A DNA stretch of 64,000 nt from Bacillota bacterium (GCA_023402075.1 JAEXCS010000046.1:10480-74479); one strand, 5' to 3'; counted from the first letter of the stretch, positions 1 through 8,826 are shown. Translations and numbers: made by a program. The notes: generated from the sequence alone by a model not told the origin.

Positions 1-246
1 GCGAAACACCCCGGCCTCCTCCTCCGTCAGGACGGGCAGAATTTTCTCTGCTCGCTCCGCTTGAGACTCTGCCCTGACAATGGCCACAGTGGCGCGGTGC
101 ATTCCCTTGGCAGTGGCCTTTCCCCCGGCGCAGAGCCAGGAGCGGACCAGCAGCTCAAACACCGCGTCCCCCACGTGGGCAAGACCGATGCTGCTGACGG
201 TCTGAAGCCGTCCCGTTGTCATGTGTATCTCAAAATGATTTTCCAT
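1..246 (-). CDS. mrnC: Mini-ribonuclease III (partial, 3' end outside window)
   Basis: The 82 visible codons read from ATG at 246 and start MENHFEIHMTTGRLQ. The motif LAHVGDAVFELLVRSWL followed by an LTEEEAGVFR stretch is typical of the helical RNase III catalytic domain that lacks a dsRNA-binding domain. Mini-III trims the ends of 23S rRNA precursors as a dimer, and the acidic D in HVGDAVFE corresponds to a metal-binding site. An AGGAG ribosome-binding site lies 6 nt before the ATG, and a sigma-A promoter lies at 308-336. The gene runs off the left edge, so its length and downstream neighbours are unknown. The family call rests on N-terminal motifs only. Confidence 0.85.
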   Translation of the reverse strand, partial: MENHFEIHMTTGRLQTVSSIGLAHVGDAVFELLVRSWLCAGGKATAKGMHRATVAIVRAESQAERAEKILPVLTEEEAGVFR

Positions 247-307
247 TTGCGCTCCTTAACGTAAAAAAGACTTGCAATTGTGCAAATCCCCGTCTGTTTT
301 CTGAATG

Positions 308-336
308 ATGCTACCACAGATAGCGAAAAAATTCAA
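308..336 (-). promoter_or_regulatory. Sigma-A promoter of mrnC
   Basis: On the minus strand a -35 TTGAAT (331-336) and a -10 TAGCAT (308-313) are separated by 17 nt, about 60 nt upstream of the mrnC start. The rest of 247-483 shows no gene. Confidence 0.55.
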
Positions 337-483
337 GTCCCGCGCAAGGCAGCGCCACGTCTTCCCCTTTGGCAGCAAGGCGGGGACATCGTGGAGCGTC
401 TTTTCTTCCTAAAATAAGCACTCAAAAGACCGGGCAAACCAACCGCTCCGGCTTTGGCTCTTTTTCCGGGTATTTATAAAGAG

Positions 484-521
484 AAAGCACAGAAGCGGCC
501 CTGTGTCCGCTCCTGTGCTTT
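484..521 (-). terminator. Rho-independent terminator after the GH25 lysozyme gene
   Basis: AAAGCACAG and CTGTGCTTT pair, and AGCGG/CCGCT extends the stem after one mismatch around an 8-nt loop. On the minus strand a T-rich tract follows, and the hairpin sits 20 bp past the stop codon. Confidence 0.75.
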
Positions 522-540
522 CCGTTCAATCGAGAATAAA

Positions 541-2172
541 TCAATTGGCGATAAACTGCAAGTTGCAGTCCACGTTGCCCGCAAGGCCCGCCACGCAGCC
601 TTTACTGGTAAACTGCCAGTAATCCGGACGGTAGTAGAGCTGAGGATACAGCGCCGTAGATTCGGCGGATTTATACTCAGGATACCAAACGGGATAGCCG
701 GACAGCACGGACAGGTCAAACTTGTTGTAGGCCACGTAGCTGCTGGTGTAAACCATGGCTCGATAGCCCGCCGCCTCAATCGTTTCGCTGAATGCCTTGG
801 CGCAGGCGGTGGCCATCGCCGCGCTGGTTCCGTATACCCGGTAGGTACTGTCGTGCATTTCCCAGTCGTAAGCCACGGGGCCTGTAAGGCTCCGTCCGCC
901 CAGAAGACTGATGATATAATTGGCCTCTTCCACTGCCTCCGCCACCGTGATGGCCTGAGAGAAGAAGTAAACGCCGGTATCGATTCCCGCGGCCATGGCC
1001 CCATCGATATTCCGCTCGTAAAACGCGTCCTTATTCAGCGTGCCCGAGCCGGTACCCCGGAAGCCAATCCGGACAAAGGCAAATTCCACGCCGTCGTTTC
1101 TGGCAGCGTTCCAATCTATGTTATTGCCGGAAATCGCGCGGTTTTGATAAGCCGAGACATCGATGCCGAAGCGGGTGGTAAAGTCCGTTCCGCTGTACAC
1201 CAGCCGCCCCGCATCGTTCCAGTAGAAACTGCCCTGTCCAAAGGGATTCACCGGCACGCCGGAATAATTGGGTATTTTCTTGCCGCTGCGGTCGGTGATA
1301 TAGCTCCAATTCAGGTCGGGGACATTCTCCGTCGGTACGGTGGTTTCGGGCACCTCAACCGGCGTGGTGGCATACTGGTCTACCGGTGCGCTGCCCAGAT
1401 TGCGGATAGTTCCGCTCAAGGTTACGTCCTGAAGCACCACGCCACCGGTCACGCCGGGAGCGATAATTAGGTCGCCCTTGATGTTCATTTTTTGCAGCGT
1501 GGCACCGTCAGCTGCGTTTATCATCAGTACCCCCGTACAGTCGGCAGAATAGTCCCCGCTTTTCTGAACAAGGGTGTCGATCATGTTGTTCAGCAGATTT
1601 ACCAGCTCTGCCCGGGTAATCGGCTCGGTGGGGCGAAAGCGGTTGTCCGCGCTCACATCGGTGATGTAACCCCGCTCCGCCATAGTGCTGAGATAGCCTG
1701 TGGCATAGATTTCAATGTCTCCCGCATCCGCATAGGGCAGCGCCGTCTGAGACTCGGTCAGCTGAAAGGCCCGGCCCACCATGGTGACAGCCTGCTGGCG
1801 GGTAATATTGGCGGTGAGGCGCGCCGCGCCATCCGTTCCAAGATACACTCCCGCCGCGTGAAGCCGCAGAATCGCGTCTTCCCAATAGGCTCCTTTGGTA
1901 TCGCTGAACGCCCCCGCGGGAGAGCATGCCTGATACTGTAAAAAACGGTTTAGAATCCCCGCGAACGCGCCTCGGGTAATGGGGTCGTCCGGATGAAACG
2001 AGCCGTCCTCATAGCCGTTAAGCACGCCGTACCGCTCGCTCCATTTTTCAATGGCGCTCTGCGCCCAGTGCCCTGCTGCATCCGGAAACCCGGCTGCGGC
2101 CATGGGCTGCGTCAACAGGACAGCGGACAGCGCCAGCGCGGCGGCGGCGCGGGAAACACGAAATCTTGCCAT
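541..2172 (-). CDS. SLH-anchored GH25 family lysozyme (muramidase)
   Basis: This is a 543-residue secreted cell-wall hydrolase. The ATG at 2172 is preferred over an in-frame GTG at 2187 because GGGAG lies 5 nt before it. Residues 1-28 form a signal peptide. Three S-layer homology repeats follow (about 29-75, 89-136 and 148-198; motif VLNGYEDGSFHPDDPITR), which usually bind pyruvylated wall polymer. A short beta-rich segment near 215-260 resembles polymer-forming repeats. The C-terminal GH25 domain begins at GIDVSAYQ (D338) and carries the YDWE pair (D436, E438), as expected for hydrolysis of the MurNAc-GlcNAc bond. It has its own promoters, leader and terminator, so it is monocistronic. Likely roles are wall remodelling or defence against other bacteria. 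Confidence 0.88.
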   Translation of the reverse strand: MARFRVSRAAAALALSAVLLTQPMAAAGFPDAAGHWAQSAIEKWSERYGVLNGYEDGSFHPDDPITRGAFAGILNRFLQYQACSPAGAFSDTKGAYWEDAILRLHAAGVYLGTDGAARLTANITRQQAVTMVGRAFQLTESQTALPYADAGDIEIYATGYLSTMAERGYITDVSADNRFRPTEPITRAELVNLLNNMIDTLVQKSGDYSADCTGVLMINAADGATLQKMNIKGDLIIAPGVTGGVVLQDVTLSGTIRNLGSAPVDQYATTPVEVPETTVPTENVPDLNWSYITDRSGKKIPNYSGVPVNPFGQGSFYWNDAGRLVYSGTDFTTRFGIDVSAYQNRAISGNNIDWNAARNDGVEFAFVRIGFRGTGSGTLNKDAFYERNIDGAMAAGIDTGVYFFSQAITVAEAVEEANYIISLLGGRSLTGPVAYDWEMHDSTYRVYGTSAAMATACAKAFSETIEAAGYRAMVYTSSYVAYNKFDLSVLSGYPVWYPEYKSAESTALYPQLYYRPDYWQFTSKGCVAGLAGNVDCNLQFIAN

Positions 2173-2382
2173 AGGCTCTCCCTTCACACTTGTCGAAATC
2201 AGTCGAATCTCATTTCAAAAAAGAAGCTTTGGGCCGGTACATACCGGCTCAAAGCCGTTTTTACTTTTATTTGATGGAATGAGGGCACAGTGAAAGCCCC
2301 CTCAAAATCGCTCTCTGCGCCCGCATTGACACAAAATGAGCCAAGCCATATTTCCATGGGACATCCAGATATTGCCTGTCCC
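2173..2382 (-). promoter_or_regulatory. Long structured 5' leader of the lysozyme gene
   Basis: From the predicted transcription start near 2382 to the ATG there are about 210 nt with no ORF that looks real. On the minus strand the leader contains a GGGACA/TGTCCC helix. Its 3' half contains a hairpin, GCTTTGAGCCGG paired with CCGGCCCAAAGC (2226-2254), followed by TTCTTTTTTG. That resembles an intrinsic terminator 50 nt upstream of the start codon. This is the layout of an attenuator or riboswitch, but no known riboswitch consensus was recognised. Confidence 0.45.
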
Positions 2383-2388
2383 TCAGTT

Positions 2389-2418
2389 ATTATAGCAAAG
2401 ACTGTTTACTTTGGTCAA
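2389..2418 (-). promoter_or_regulatory. Sigma-A promoter P2 of the lysozyme gene
   Basis: TTGACC (2413-2418) and TATAAT (2389-2394) lie 18 nt apart on the minus strand. The -10 is consensus. Confidence 0.7.
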
Positions 2419-2424
2419 TCCAAA

Positions 2425-2454
2425 ATTTTATGTAAACTTTTCCAGATTGGTCAA
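2425..2454 (-). promoter_or_regulatory. Tandem upstream promoter P1 of the lysozyme gene
   Basis: TTGACC (2449-2454) and TAAAAT (2425-2430), with 18-nt spacing, repeat the layout of P2 36 bp further upstream. The two -35 boxes lie inside identical TTGACCAA octamers. Confidence 0.5.
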
Positions 2455-2477
2455 GTTTTTATGTCAGATAGAAACTA

Positions 2478-2508
2478 AAAAAGGGGACCCGCCCGCGGGC
2501 GGGTCCCC
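2478..2508 (-). terminator. Rho-independent terminator of the exporter/SLH operon
   Basis: A perfect 26-bp palindrome (2483-2508, GGGGACCCGCCCG and its complement) is followed on the minus strand by a run of six T. It lies 21 bp downstream of the SLH protein stop codon. Confidence 0.88.
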
Positions 2509-2529
2509 TGCTTGGACTCCTTGCGTTGG

Positions 2530-4854
2530 TTACTGAACCTCTACGATCCGGACATAGCCGGAGCGATCCGTATAGATCGTGGAAGAGGTTTTGAAGGCGC
2601 GGGCTTCGTCCAGAGAAACCCATTTCCCATTAGCCTTGTTGTAGCACAGCACATCGGAGGGCACGGTGTAGCTTCGCCCGCCGATGGTGACGGAAGTGGG
2701 ACTGCTCCACGCGCTGTTGGCCACGCTGCCGTATTTGTCCAAAATCAGGAAGGTTTCAAAGGACGTCCCGTTCTTGTTTACTTTCACTCCCACATAGTTG
2801 CCGTCCCGAAGATCCTCGTCGTCCACCACCGTGAAGTTACTGATGGAGAAGGGGCCAAGTGTCTTGCCGTTTCCGCAGTCCACGGCAATGGTATCAGACT
2901 CGTGTATTACGGTGGGCTCCCCTGTAATGGGATCATCCGGCCCTACTTGCGCTTCGCCCATGATATAGCGCACGCGGCCAAACTGATAGTCGCTGCCGGT
3001 GACGTTGGAGAGGATGAGCAAATCCACCCGTCCGGCCCAGTTGGTGCGGGCATATACCACACCGGAGGAGGGGATGCGGGCGCTGGAAATCTGACGGAGG
3101 CTGATGCCTTCCACCCCGGAGGAGGAGGACTGATAAATCATCACGTTCTCCGAAAGGAGCTTAGAGCCCAGCTTTTTCGCGGTCACGTCCAGATCGCCGA
3201 AGACACTGCCCACCATGCGGCCCAGGCCGATGGTTCCCTTGCGGTCGGAGCTGACGGAAACCACCTGGCCCAGCATGAGCTTCATGCTGCTCTCGGATAC
3301 CGCAGCGGTTCCGCTGATCTCTATGCCGGAGAGGAGCTTCACGGTGGCCTTGCTCGGCGTAGAGCCCGTATCCAGAATGCCCAGTGCGTTGCCCGCAGCT
3401 CCCGAGGTTCCGGCCGGCACCGCGCCGGCCACCTGATTGTCCTCTGTGAGGAGCAGGGTGACGGTGTCGCCCAGCCTCAGCTTGGACAGGGTATCCACCG
3501 CAGTGGACAGCACCTCGAAATCATGGCCCATCAGCCGAATTTTCGTGGGATTGCTCAGGCTGGGTTCGGCGTTTTCATACACGCCGGTGAGGCGGGTATC
3601 ACACACCCGGATGGTGTTGCCTGCCGGGTCGTAGATTGCCACGTCATAGGGGCGCATATCTCCCGCCGTGGCGGACGCACCGTTTTTGTAAATGGAATAC
3701 TGTGTCCCGCCGGCCAGGCCGCTAAAGCCCTCTGTAGAGCCGCTGGTATAGACCACTACCGCAGCGGTGGATTTGGCGCTGGAGCCCACGAAGATGTATT
3801 CCACTGTGCCACTGGCGCCAATGTACAGCGTCAGGGACATCCCGGCGCGCAGCCAAGTCTGGCCTTCCGCCCAGGTAGTAGATTCTCCGTTCACCACCAT
3901 GGCGGTAGTGCTTTGAATAGTAAAGCTCTCGCCGCCGGAGGTCGTCAGCTTGTTGTCCTTCACAGAGGCAAAGGTGACGGTGCGGCTGGAACCGGCAATC
4001 TCCGGAACAAAGGTCATAACCTTCCCCACCTTGTTCAGGAGGAGCGTCCCCTTCATGCCGTTTAATGCCCCAGTGGAAACCTTCCCCCCCGCGATGGAAT
4101 AGGAGGTGGAATTACCCAGCCGCATGGCGGTGTCGCTGCCATCCGGCGCGGTGGCGCTGGAGGTGGTCAGCATCCCTTCCACCGTACTGGCGGCGATGGA
4201 AGACCCATAGTCTCCGCCGCCTTTTGCGTCACTGCGCAGAAGATTTACAAAAAGCCGCGCCGCCGTCGCACGGGTAAGGGCCACGGAAGCTGCGGTGCTC
4301 ACCCCGTCGGTAAGACCCACGGTGGACGCTGCGGCCATGTAGCCATCCGGCCAGATACCGCCCATGTCGGCATCGGTATAGCCCAGCAGCCGCATCAGGA
4401 TGGTGACGGCCTGACCAACGGTGACTACCCGTTCAGGGTGGAATTTTCCATCCATAAAGCCCTTGATAATGGAATTGTCTGTCTTGTCTTCACCGGTGGC
4501 GCCCCGGCTGGCGTCGGACGCCAGATTAATGTAAGGCGCGGCCCAGTGGGAGGGTTTCACATCCGGAAACACCGTAACGGTACGGTAACGGCTGAGCTGG
4601 CTCTCTCCGTCCTTGATGACAAAGGTGGACATCTTGCAGAACTGGGCGCGGGTCACCTGCCCCTCCGGGCGAAAGGCTCCGCCTGCGTAACCGTCCATGG
4701 CACCCAGCAGGCGCAGGCACTCCGCCGCCACAAGCGTATTGTGGTCGCTGACGTCGTTAAAGCCCTGCGCCGCAGACGCGGCGTTGGCGGGCATCACCAG
4801 CAGGGACGCGGACATACACGCAACCAGCAGCAGGGATAGAATTCGTCTCTTCAT
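2530..4854 (-). CDS. Large SLH-domain surface protein
   Basis: This is a 774-residue exported protein. The ATG at 4854 follows AAGGAG by about 11 nt and opens with the signal peptide MKRRILSLLLVACMSASLLV cleaved after PANA. S-layer homology repeats fill roughly residues 28-210 (motifs MDGYAGGAFRPEGQVTR and IKGFMDGKFHPERVVTVGQ). The remaining 560 residues are Ser/Thr/Gly-rich and beta-predicted, with no catalytic motif recognised. It is therefore probably an S-layer or wall-attached structural protein. The gene starts 17 bp after the ABC permease stop, with its ribosome-binding site overlapping the permease end, so it is the last gene of the exporter operon. A functional link with that transporter is an inference from this arrangement. 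Confidence 0.85.
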   Translation of the reverse strand: MKRRILSLLLVACMSASLLVMPANAASAAQGFNDVSDHNTLVAAECLRLLGAMDGYAGGAFRPEGQVTRAQFCKMSTFVIKDGESQLSRYRTVTVFPDVKPSHWAAPYINLASDASRGATGEDKTDNSIIKGFMDGKFHPERVVTVGQAVTILMRLLGYTDADMGGIWPDGYMAAASTVGLTDGVSTAASVALTRATAARLFVNLLRSDAKGGGDYGSSIAASTVEGMLTTSSATAPDGSDTAMRLGNSTSYSIAGGKVSTGALNGMKGTLLLNKVGKVMTFVPEIAGSSRTVTFASVKDNKLTTSGGESFTIQSTTAMVVNGESTTWAEGQTWLRAGMSLTLYIGASGTVEYIFVGSSAKSTAAVVVYTSGSTEGFSGLAGGTQYSIYKNGASATAGDMRPYDVAIYDPAGNTIRVCDTRLTGVYENAEPSLSNPTKIRLMGHDFEVLSTAVDTLSKLRLGDTVTLLLTEDNQVAGAVPAGTSGAAGNALGILDTGSTPSKATVKLLSGIEISGTAAVSESSMKLMLGQVVSVSSDRKGTIGLGRMVGSVFGDLDVTAKKLGSKLLSENVMIYQSSSSGVEGISLRQISSARIPSSGVVYARTNWAGRVDLLILSNVTGSDYQFGRVRYIMGEAQVGPDDPITGEPTVIHESDTIAVDCGNGKTLGPFSISNFTVVDDEDLRDGNYVGVKVNKNGTSFETFLILDKYGSVANSAWSSPTSVTIGGRSYTVPSDVLCYNKANGKWVSLDEARAFKTSSTIYTDRSGYVRIVEVQ

Positions 4855-4871
4855 TCTGTGTTTCTCCTTCT

Positions 4872-6158
4872 TTATTCCGCCCGCAGCGCTTCCACGGGCT
4901 GGAGCTTGGAGGCTTTTGCCGCCGGGTAAATGCCAAACAGAATTCCCAGCGCCACGGACAGGGCAAACGCACCCACAGTGATATTCACCGAGGGCCAAAT
5001 GTCTATTTGCATCAGCAGTTTTCCGGCAATGCGGCTCCCCAGCGTGCCAATTAGAATCCCGATGATGCCGCCAATCCCGCAGATCATGGCAGCTTCAATC
5101 AGGAATTGGGTGACAATAGACTGGCGCTCTGCGCCGATGGCCCGTCGGATGCCGATTTCCCTTGTCCGCTCGGTAACGGTGACCAGCATAATGTTCATAA
5201 TGCCAATGCCGCCCACCAGCAGACTGATGGCAGCGATGCCGCCCATCACCAGACTCATCATGGTGGCATAATCATTGCTGCTCTGCTGCCACTGGTTTTC
5301 ATTCTGTGCCTGATACCAGCCCTTTTCCATGTTCTGACCCATCAGCCCCGTCAAAAAGCCGATGATGCGAGAAGTGGCCTCCACCGCCAGATCGGCGCTT
5401 TTTGCTTTAACAGAGAACTCGCTCATCTGGGTGCTGGGAGCCAGTGTCCGGCTGACGGTATAGGGGAACACAATCACATTGTCCATAGACCAGCGGCTGT
5501 CTGCGTCCTTTTCCTTATAGACGCCCACCACGGTGAAGGGCAGCCCGTTGACCTGCATCTCTTTTCCCACTGGGTCCACGTAATTGAAAAAAGTCTGTGC
5601 CGCCCGCGCCCCCAGGACGCAGACCTGCTTATACTCCTGAATGTCCAGCAACGACAGGTCACGGCCTTTTTGCAGCTCGAAATTGTTGCAAATCGAATAT
5701 TGGTCGCTGCCAAAGTAAAGCGTGGGGGGCATCTCCGTGTTTTCGCTTGCGCCGCCGCCACTGCCGCCGCTGCTGCTGGACACCGACACGCCGCCGCCCA
5801 TATATCTCATTCCACCGTCTCCGCCCATTTTGCTGCTGTTCTTGGTTCCATATACCACAGTAGCGTCAAACTGGCTGTTAGGCGTCACGCCGTCCACACT
5901 GTCGTTAAGCTGCAGACAAAATTCATATAGATCCTGAAACACATCTTGTCCGTTGTTGTAGCTGGCATAGACGGTGATCTTGTTCGTACCCATGGCCGCC
6001 ATCATTTCCATGCTCTTTTGGTTGGATCCATTAATTACCGAAACGATGGTCATGACGGAGGCAATGCCGATGATGATGCCAAGCATCGTCAGCGCGGACC
6101 GACCTTTGTTTCCCAAAATGGATTTCAGCGCCATTTTCAGCGCCTGCCCGATTTTCAT
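4872..6158 (-). CDS. MacB/FtsX-type ABC transporter permease
   Basis: The 428-residue membrane protein has one N-terminal helix (about 18-42, LTMLGIIIGIASVMTIVSVI), a large extracellular MacB-like domain, and three C-terminal helices containing GGIGIMNIMLVTVTERTREIG, the FtsX coupling signature. A low-complexity Ser/Gly insert (around residues 125-140) interrupts the extracellular domain. The ATG at 6158 is preferred to a TTG at 6164 because it overlaps the ATPase stop as ATGA and keeps a usable AGGAGG. MacB-type permeases do not form a classic channel; they use mechanotransmission to expel peptides, lipoproteins or drugs with a membrane-fusion partner, here the upstream gene. The substrate is unknown. 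Confidence 0.88.
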   Translation of the reverse strand: MKIGQALKMALKSILGNKGRSALTMLGIIIGIASVMTIVSVINGSNQKSMEMMAAMGTNKITVYASYNNGQDVFQDLYEFCLQLNDSVDGVTPNSQFDATVVYGTKNSSKMGGDGGMRYMGGGVSVSSSSGGSGGGASENTEMPPTLYFGSDQYSICNNFELQKGRDLSLLDIQEYKQVCVLGARAAQTFFNYVDPVGKEMQVNGLPFTVVGVYKEKDADSRWSMDNVIVFPYTVSRTLAPSTQMSEFSVKAKSADLAVEATSRIIGFLTGLMGQNMEKGWYQAQNENQWQQSSNDYATMMSLVMGGIAAISLLVGGIGIMNIMLVTVTERTREIGIRRAIGAERQSIVTQFLIEAAMICGIGGIIGILIGTLGSRIAGKLLMQIDIWPSVNITVGAFALSVALGILFGIYPAAKASKLQPVEALRAE

Positions 6159-6850
6159 AGCCAATCCACCTCCTGGGGCTGGTCTTCAATCTTCTTTCCG
6201 TCCGTCAGGCGCACCACCCGGCGGGCCGTGGCGGCGATGCCGTTGTCATGGGTGATGAGGATAACGGTGCTGCCGTCCTTATTGAGCTGCTGGAGAAATT
6301 TCAGCACCTCGTTTCCCGTGTGGGAGTCCAGCGCACCGGTGGGCTCGTCGGCCATGATGATGGGCGGCTTGGTGGAAATAGCCCGGGCGATAGCCACGCG
6401 CTGCTGCTGTCCACCGGACATCTCCGAGGGCTTGTGCTTCGTACGTCCCGCAAGCCCCACCTTCTCTAGGGCCTCCAGCGCCAGCGCCCGGCGCTTTTCT
6501 ATGCCGATGCCCTGATAAATCAGGGGCAGCTCCACGTTTTCCAGCACGCTGAGATTCTGCACCAGATTGTACTGCTGAAAAATAAACCCGATCTGCTTGT
6601 TGCGGATGTGGCTAAGCTCCTTGTCGCTCAGTTCCCTCACATTTACCCCATCCAGCAGATAATCTCCTCTGGTGGGAATATCAAGGCAACCCAGCACGTT
6701 CATCATGGTGGACTTTCCAGAGCCGGACTGGCCCACGATGGCCACAAACTCCCCCCGATCAATGTTCAGGGAAACCCCGTCCAGCGCCCGAACCTCACTT
6801 TCAAGGCCCTCACCGTAGATTTTATAAACTTCCTTCAATTCGATCAACAT
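6155..6850 (-). CDS. MacB/LolD-type ABC transporter ATP-binding protein
   Basis: The 231-residue ATPase contains Walker A GQSGSGKST, the Q-loop in FIFQQYNLVQ, the signature LSGGQQQR-like MSGGQQQR, Walker B IIMADEPTGALD and the H-loop ITHD. The spacing is that of the MacB/LolD/YknY subfamily, which energises tripartite exporters. ATG at 6850 (MLIELKEVYKIYGEG) gives the usual family N-terminus. An ATG at 6862 is also in frame and would overlap the preceding gene by 7 bp; neither has a strong ribosome-binding site. Its stop overlaps the permease start, which indicates translational coupling. Confidence 0.9.
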   Translation of the reverse strand: MLIELKEVYKIYGEGLESEVRALDGVSLNIDRGEFVAIVGQSGSGKSTMMNVLGCLDIPTRGDYLLDGVNVRELSDKELSHIRNKQIGFIFQQYNLVQNLSVLENVELPLIYQGIGIEKRRALALEALEKVGLAGRTKHKPSEMSGGQQQRVAIARAISTKPPIIMADEPTGALDSHTGNEVLKFLQQLNKDGSTVILITHDNGIAATARRVVRLTDGKKIEDQPQEVDWL

Positions 6851-6855
6851 GGGCC

Positions 6856-8568
6856 TTACCATCCATAGGAGTTTTCCATCTGGGTGGTGGTGAACACAAC
6901 GGTGCCCTCTTCCACGCCGGACTTAATCTCCACATTATAGTTGTCGGAAATGCCGATTTCCACGGGCACCGGATAGTACCCCTCCGGCACACCGTCCACG
7001 GGAACCGCCAGCTCCGCGGCGTTCTCCGGGGCCTTCGATGCCTTGACAAACACCACATACCCCGAGGACCCATCCATAAACTGGGCGTTTTTCACGCTCT
7101 GGATGGGCAGCGTCAGGCAGTTGTCGTTCTGGCTGGCCACCAGCGTATAGGTGACATTGCTTCCGCTCATGAGCGAACCGTCAAGGTTGTCCACGGAAAC
7201 CACCATGGGATAGGCCGCTACACCGTTTTCAACCTTACTGTTGAGACTGACGGATTCCACCATTCCCATAAATGGGGTTCCCCACTGGTCCAGATCCACC
7301 GACATCCCCGCCTTCACATAGCCGATATTCCGCTCGTCCACCGTGGCGTCGATCAAAATGGTGGTGGTATCTGCAATGGAAATGACCGTGGTATTTGCGG
7401 ACACCTCCGCTCCGGTGGTAAGGGCAAGGCCCATCACCGTCCCGTCGATAGGAGCCACAGCGCTGCAATTGTCCAGATTCTCCTGTGCGGTTTCCAGCGT
7501 CTTCTTGGAGTCCGTCAAGCTTTGCTCCAGAGAAAACAGCTCGTTCTCGCTGTTTTCCCCATCAATCTGCACCAGCACCTTTCCGGGGGTCACGTCCAGA
7601 TAATCCAGAAGGCCGGTGGAAACCACAGTGCCGCTGACGGTGGTTTTCAGATCAATCACGCGGTTGTATTCCAGTTTGCCGGATTCATAAGGATACACCT
7701 TTTCGCCCCCTGCCGTAAGCACGGCGGAGGCAACCATATCCCCGGTCAGCGTGCCGGGATTCTTAATGGAAAATTCCACCTCGAACAGCCGGGCGCCCTC
7801 CGGAGAAATTCGATCTACCATATGTACTGCGGAGACGGTGCCGGTGACATTTCCCATCAGCGCGGGAATGGACACATCGGCAGTCTGCCCCACCCGAATG
7901 TCGCCCTCATAGGCGTAGCTGTAATACTGCTGAAGCTTCATGGTGCGGTCGTCCACCAGCGTAGCCACCTTCGTGCCCTTGCTGATATCCTCGCCCACGT
8001 TCAACTTCACAATGTCTTTCAGCTTCCCAGCAAAGGGAGGAGTGAGGTTCAGTCCCGCAATATCTTTCTGCATGGCGTTGAGCTGCTTCTGATAGCCGTC
8101 CACGTCCTTTCGGGCCTTCTCCACAGCGGTGCGGGCCGTTTCGGAATCGATGACAAACAAGGGCGTTCCCGCCGTGACCTGCTGGCCCTCCGTGACGAAG
8201 ACCTCCTGCACGGTGCCGGATGTGGTCAGGGTAATGGTTTTGCTCTCTTTGGCCTTGGTGATGCCGCTGCCCTGCACAGTGGAGGTGATGGAATTGTACA
8301 TCACCGTGTCCTCTACCACCGCTGCCTCTGCCTGCTTGCCGCCGCCCAGAATTTTTGACAGCGCAATGATCGCAACCAAGGTCACGCCGCCGATAATCCC
8401 CCATCGGATCAGCTTTTTTTTCTGCTTCGGCGTCAAAGGAGGACGCTTGGGCTTCTCCTTGCCCTCCGAACCCCCACTGGCGGGCAAGCCTTCATTTCCG
8501 GCCGCCAAGGCTTCAACCTTCTCCGGTTCAACCTCCCCGCCCTTAATCGGATCTTTCACTTCTGCCAT
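6856..8568 (-). CDS. HlyD/RND-type membrane-fusion (periplasmic adaptor) protein of ABC exporter
   Basis: This 570-residue protein has a charged cytoplasmic N-terminus, one transmembrane helix (about 53-74, RWGIIGGVTLVAIIALSKIL), lipoyl/biotinyl-like half motifs (TSGTVQEVFVTEGQQV and APIDGTVMGLALTTG), an alpha-hairpin and beta-barrel regions. It matches the adaptors that accompany MacB-type ABC proteins, such as YknX in Gram-positives. ATG at 8568 follows AAAGGA by 8 nt. It is the first gene of the operon, followed directly by the ATPase, permease and SLH protein. The length is well above the usual 380-450 residues because the lipoyl/hairpin region appears duplicated: two successive candidate regions are seen around 110-200 and 330-430. 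Confidence 0.87.
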   Translation of the reverse strand: MAEVKDPIKGGEVEPEKVEALAAGNEGLPASGGSEGKEKPKRPPLTPKQKKKLIRWGIIGGVTLVAIIALSKILGGGKQAEAAVVEDTVMYNSITSTVQGSGITKAKESKTITLTTSGTVQEVFVTEGQQVTAGTPLFVIDSETARTAVEKARKDVDGYQKQLNAMQKDIAGLNLTPPFAGKLKDIVKLNVGEDISKGTKVATLVDDRTMKLQQYYSYAYEGDIRVGQTADVSIPALMGNVTGTVSAVHMVDRISPEGARLFEVEFSIKNPGTLTGDMVASAVLTAGGEKVYPYESGKLEYNRVIDLKTTVSGTVVSTGLLDYLDVTPGKVLVQIDGENSENELFSLEQSLTDSKKTLETAQENLDNCSAVAPIDGTVMGLALTTGAEVSANTTVISIADTTTILIDATVDERNIGYVKAGMSVDLDQWGTPFMGMVESVSLNSKVENGVAAYPMVVSVDNLDGSLMSGSNVTYTLVASQNDNCLTLPIQSVKNAQFMDGSSGYVVFVKASKAPENAAELAVPVDGVPEGYYPVPVEIGISDNYNVEIKSGVEEGTVVFTTTQMENSYGW

Positions 8569-8609
8569 TTGCTGTTCCTTTCCCACAGAGCCGCCTGTGA
8601 CAAAAAATA

Positions 8610-8634
8610 ACTGTATCAATCAGATTAATACAGT
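8610..8634 (-). promoter_or_regulatory. 25-bp operator-like dyad over the exporter operon promoter
   Basis: ACTGTAT and ATACAGT arms flank a largely symmetric centre (AATC/GATT), giving a near-perfect 25-bp dyad 42 bp upstream of the adaptor start. On the minus strand it overlaps plausible -10 hexamers (TATTAA or TAATCT) lying 17 nt after TTGTTG or TTGATT. It is probably a repressor or activator site; the regulator is not encoded next to it. Confidence 0.55.
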
Positions 8635-8795
8635 ATGACGTGCAAATCAACAACAAAACAGTTACAGTTCAAGTGCCTGCTTGTTTTCAAGACTGACTTG
8701 CCGTCCATAGTTCCATACATTATTTATATGACGCAGAGTCGCCCAGAAAAGTTTCCAATAAAACCGTATATTTTAAAATCTCTGCTTTTGCGCAA

Positions 8796-8826
8796 AAAAG
8801 CCCCGCCGATAAACGGCGGGGCTTTT
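8796..8826 (-). terminator. Rho-independent terminator of the TAXI-TRAP operon
   Basis: GCCCCGCCG/CGGCGGGGC stem with a 5-nt loop. T runs occur on both sides, so it can act in either direction. It lies 22 bp past the TRAP permease stop. Confidence 0.85.

Noticed and set aside
2512..4065. 517-codon open frame on the plus strand
   Set aside because: It lies antisense to the SLH protein gene, is rich in His/Gly/Arg as shadow frames of GC-rich genes are, and has no ribosome-binding site or family motif.
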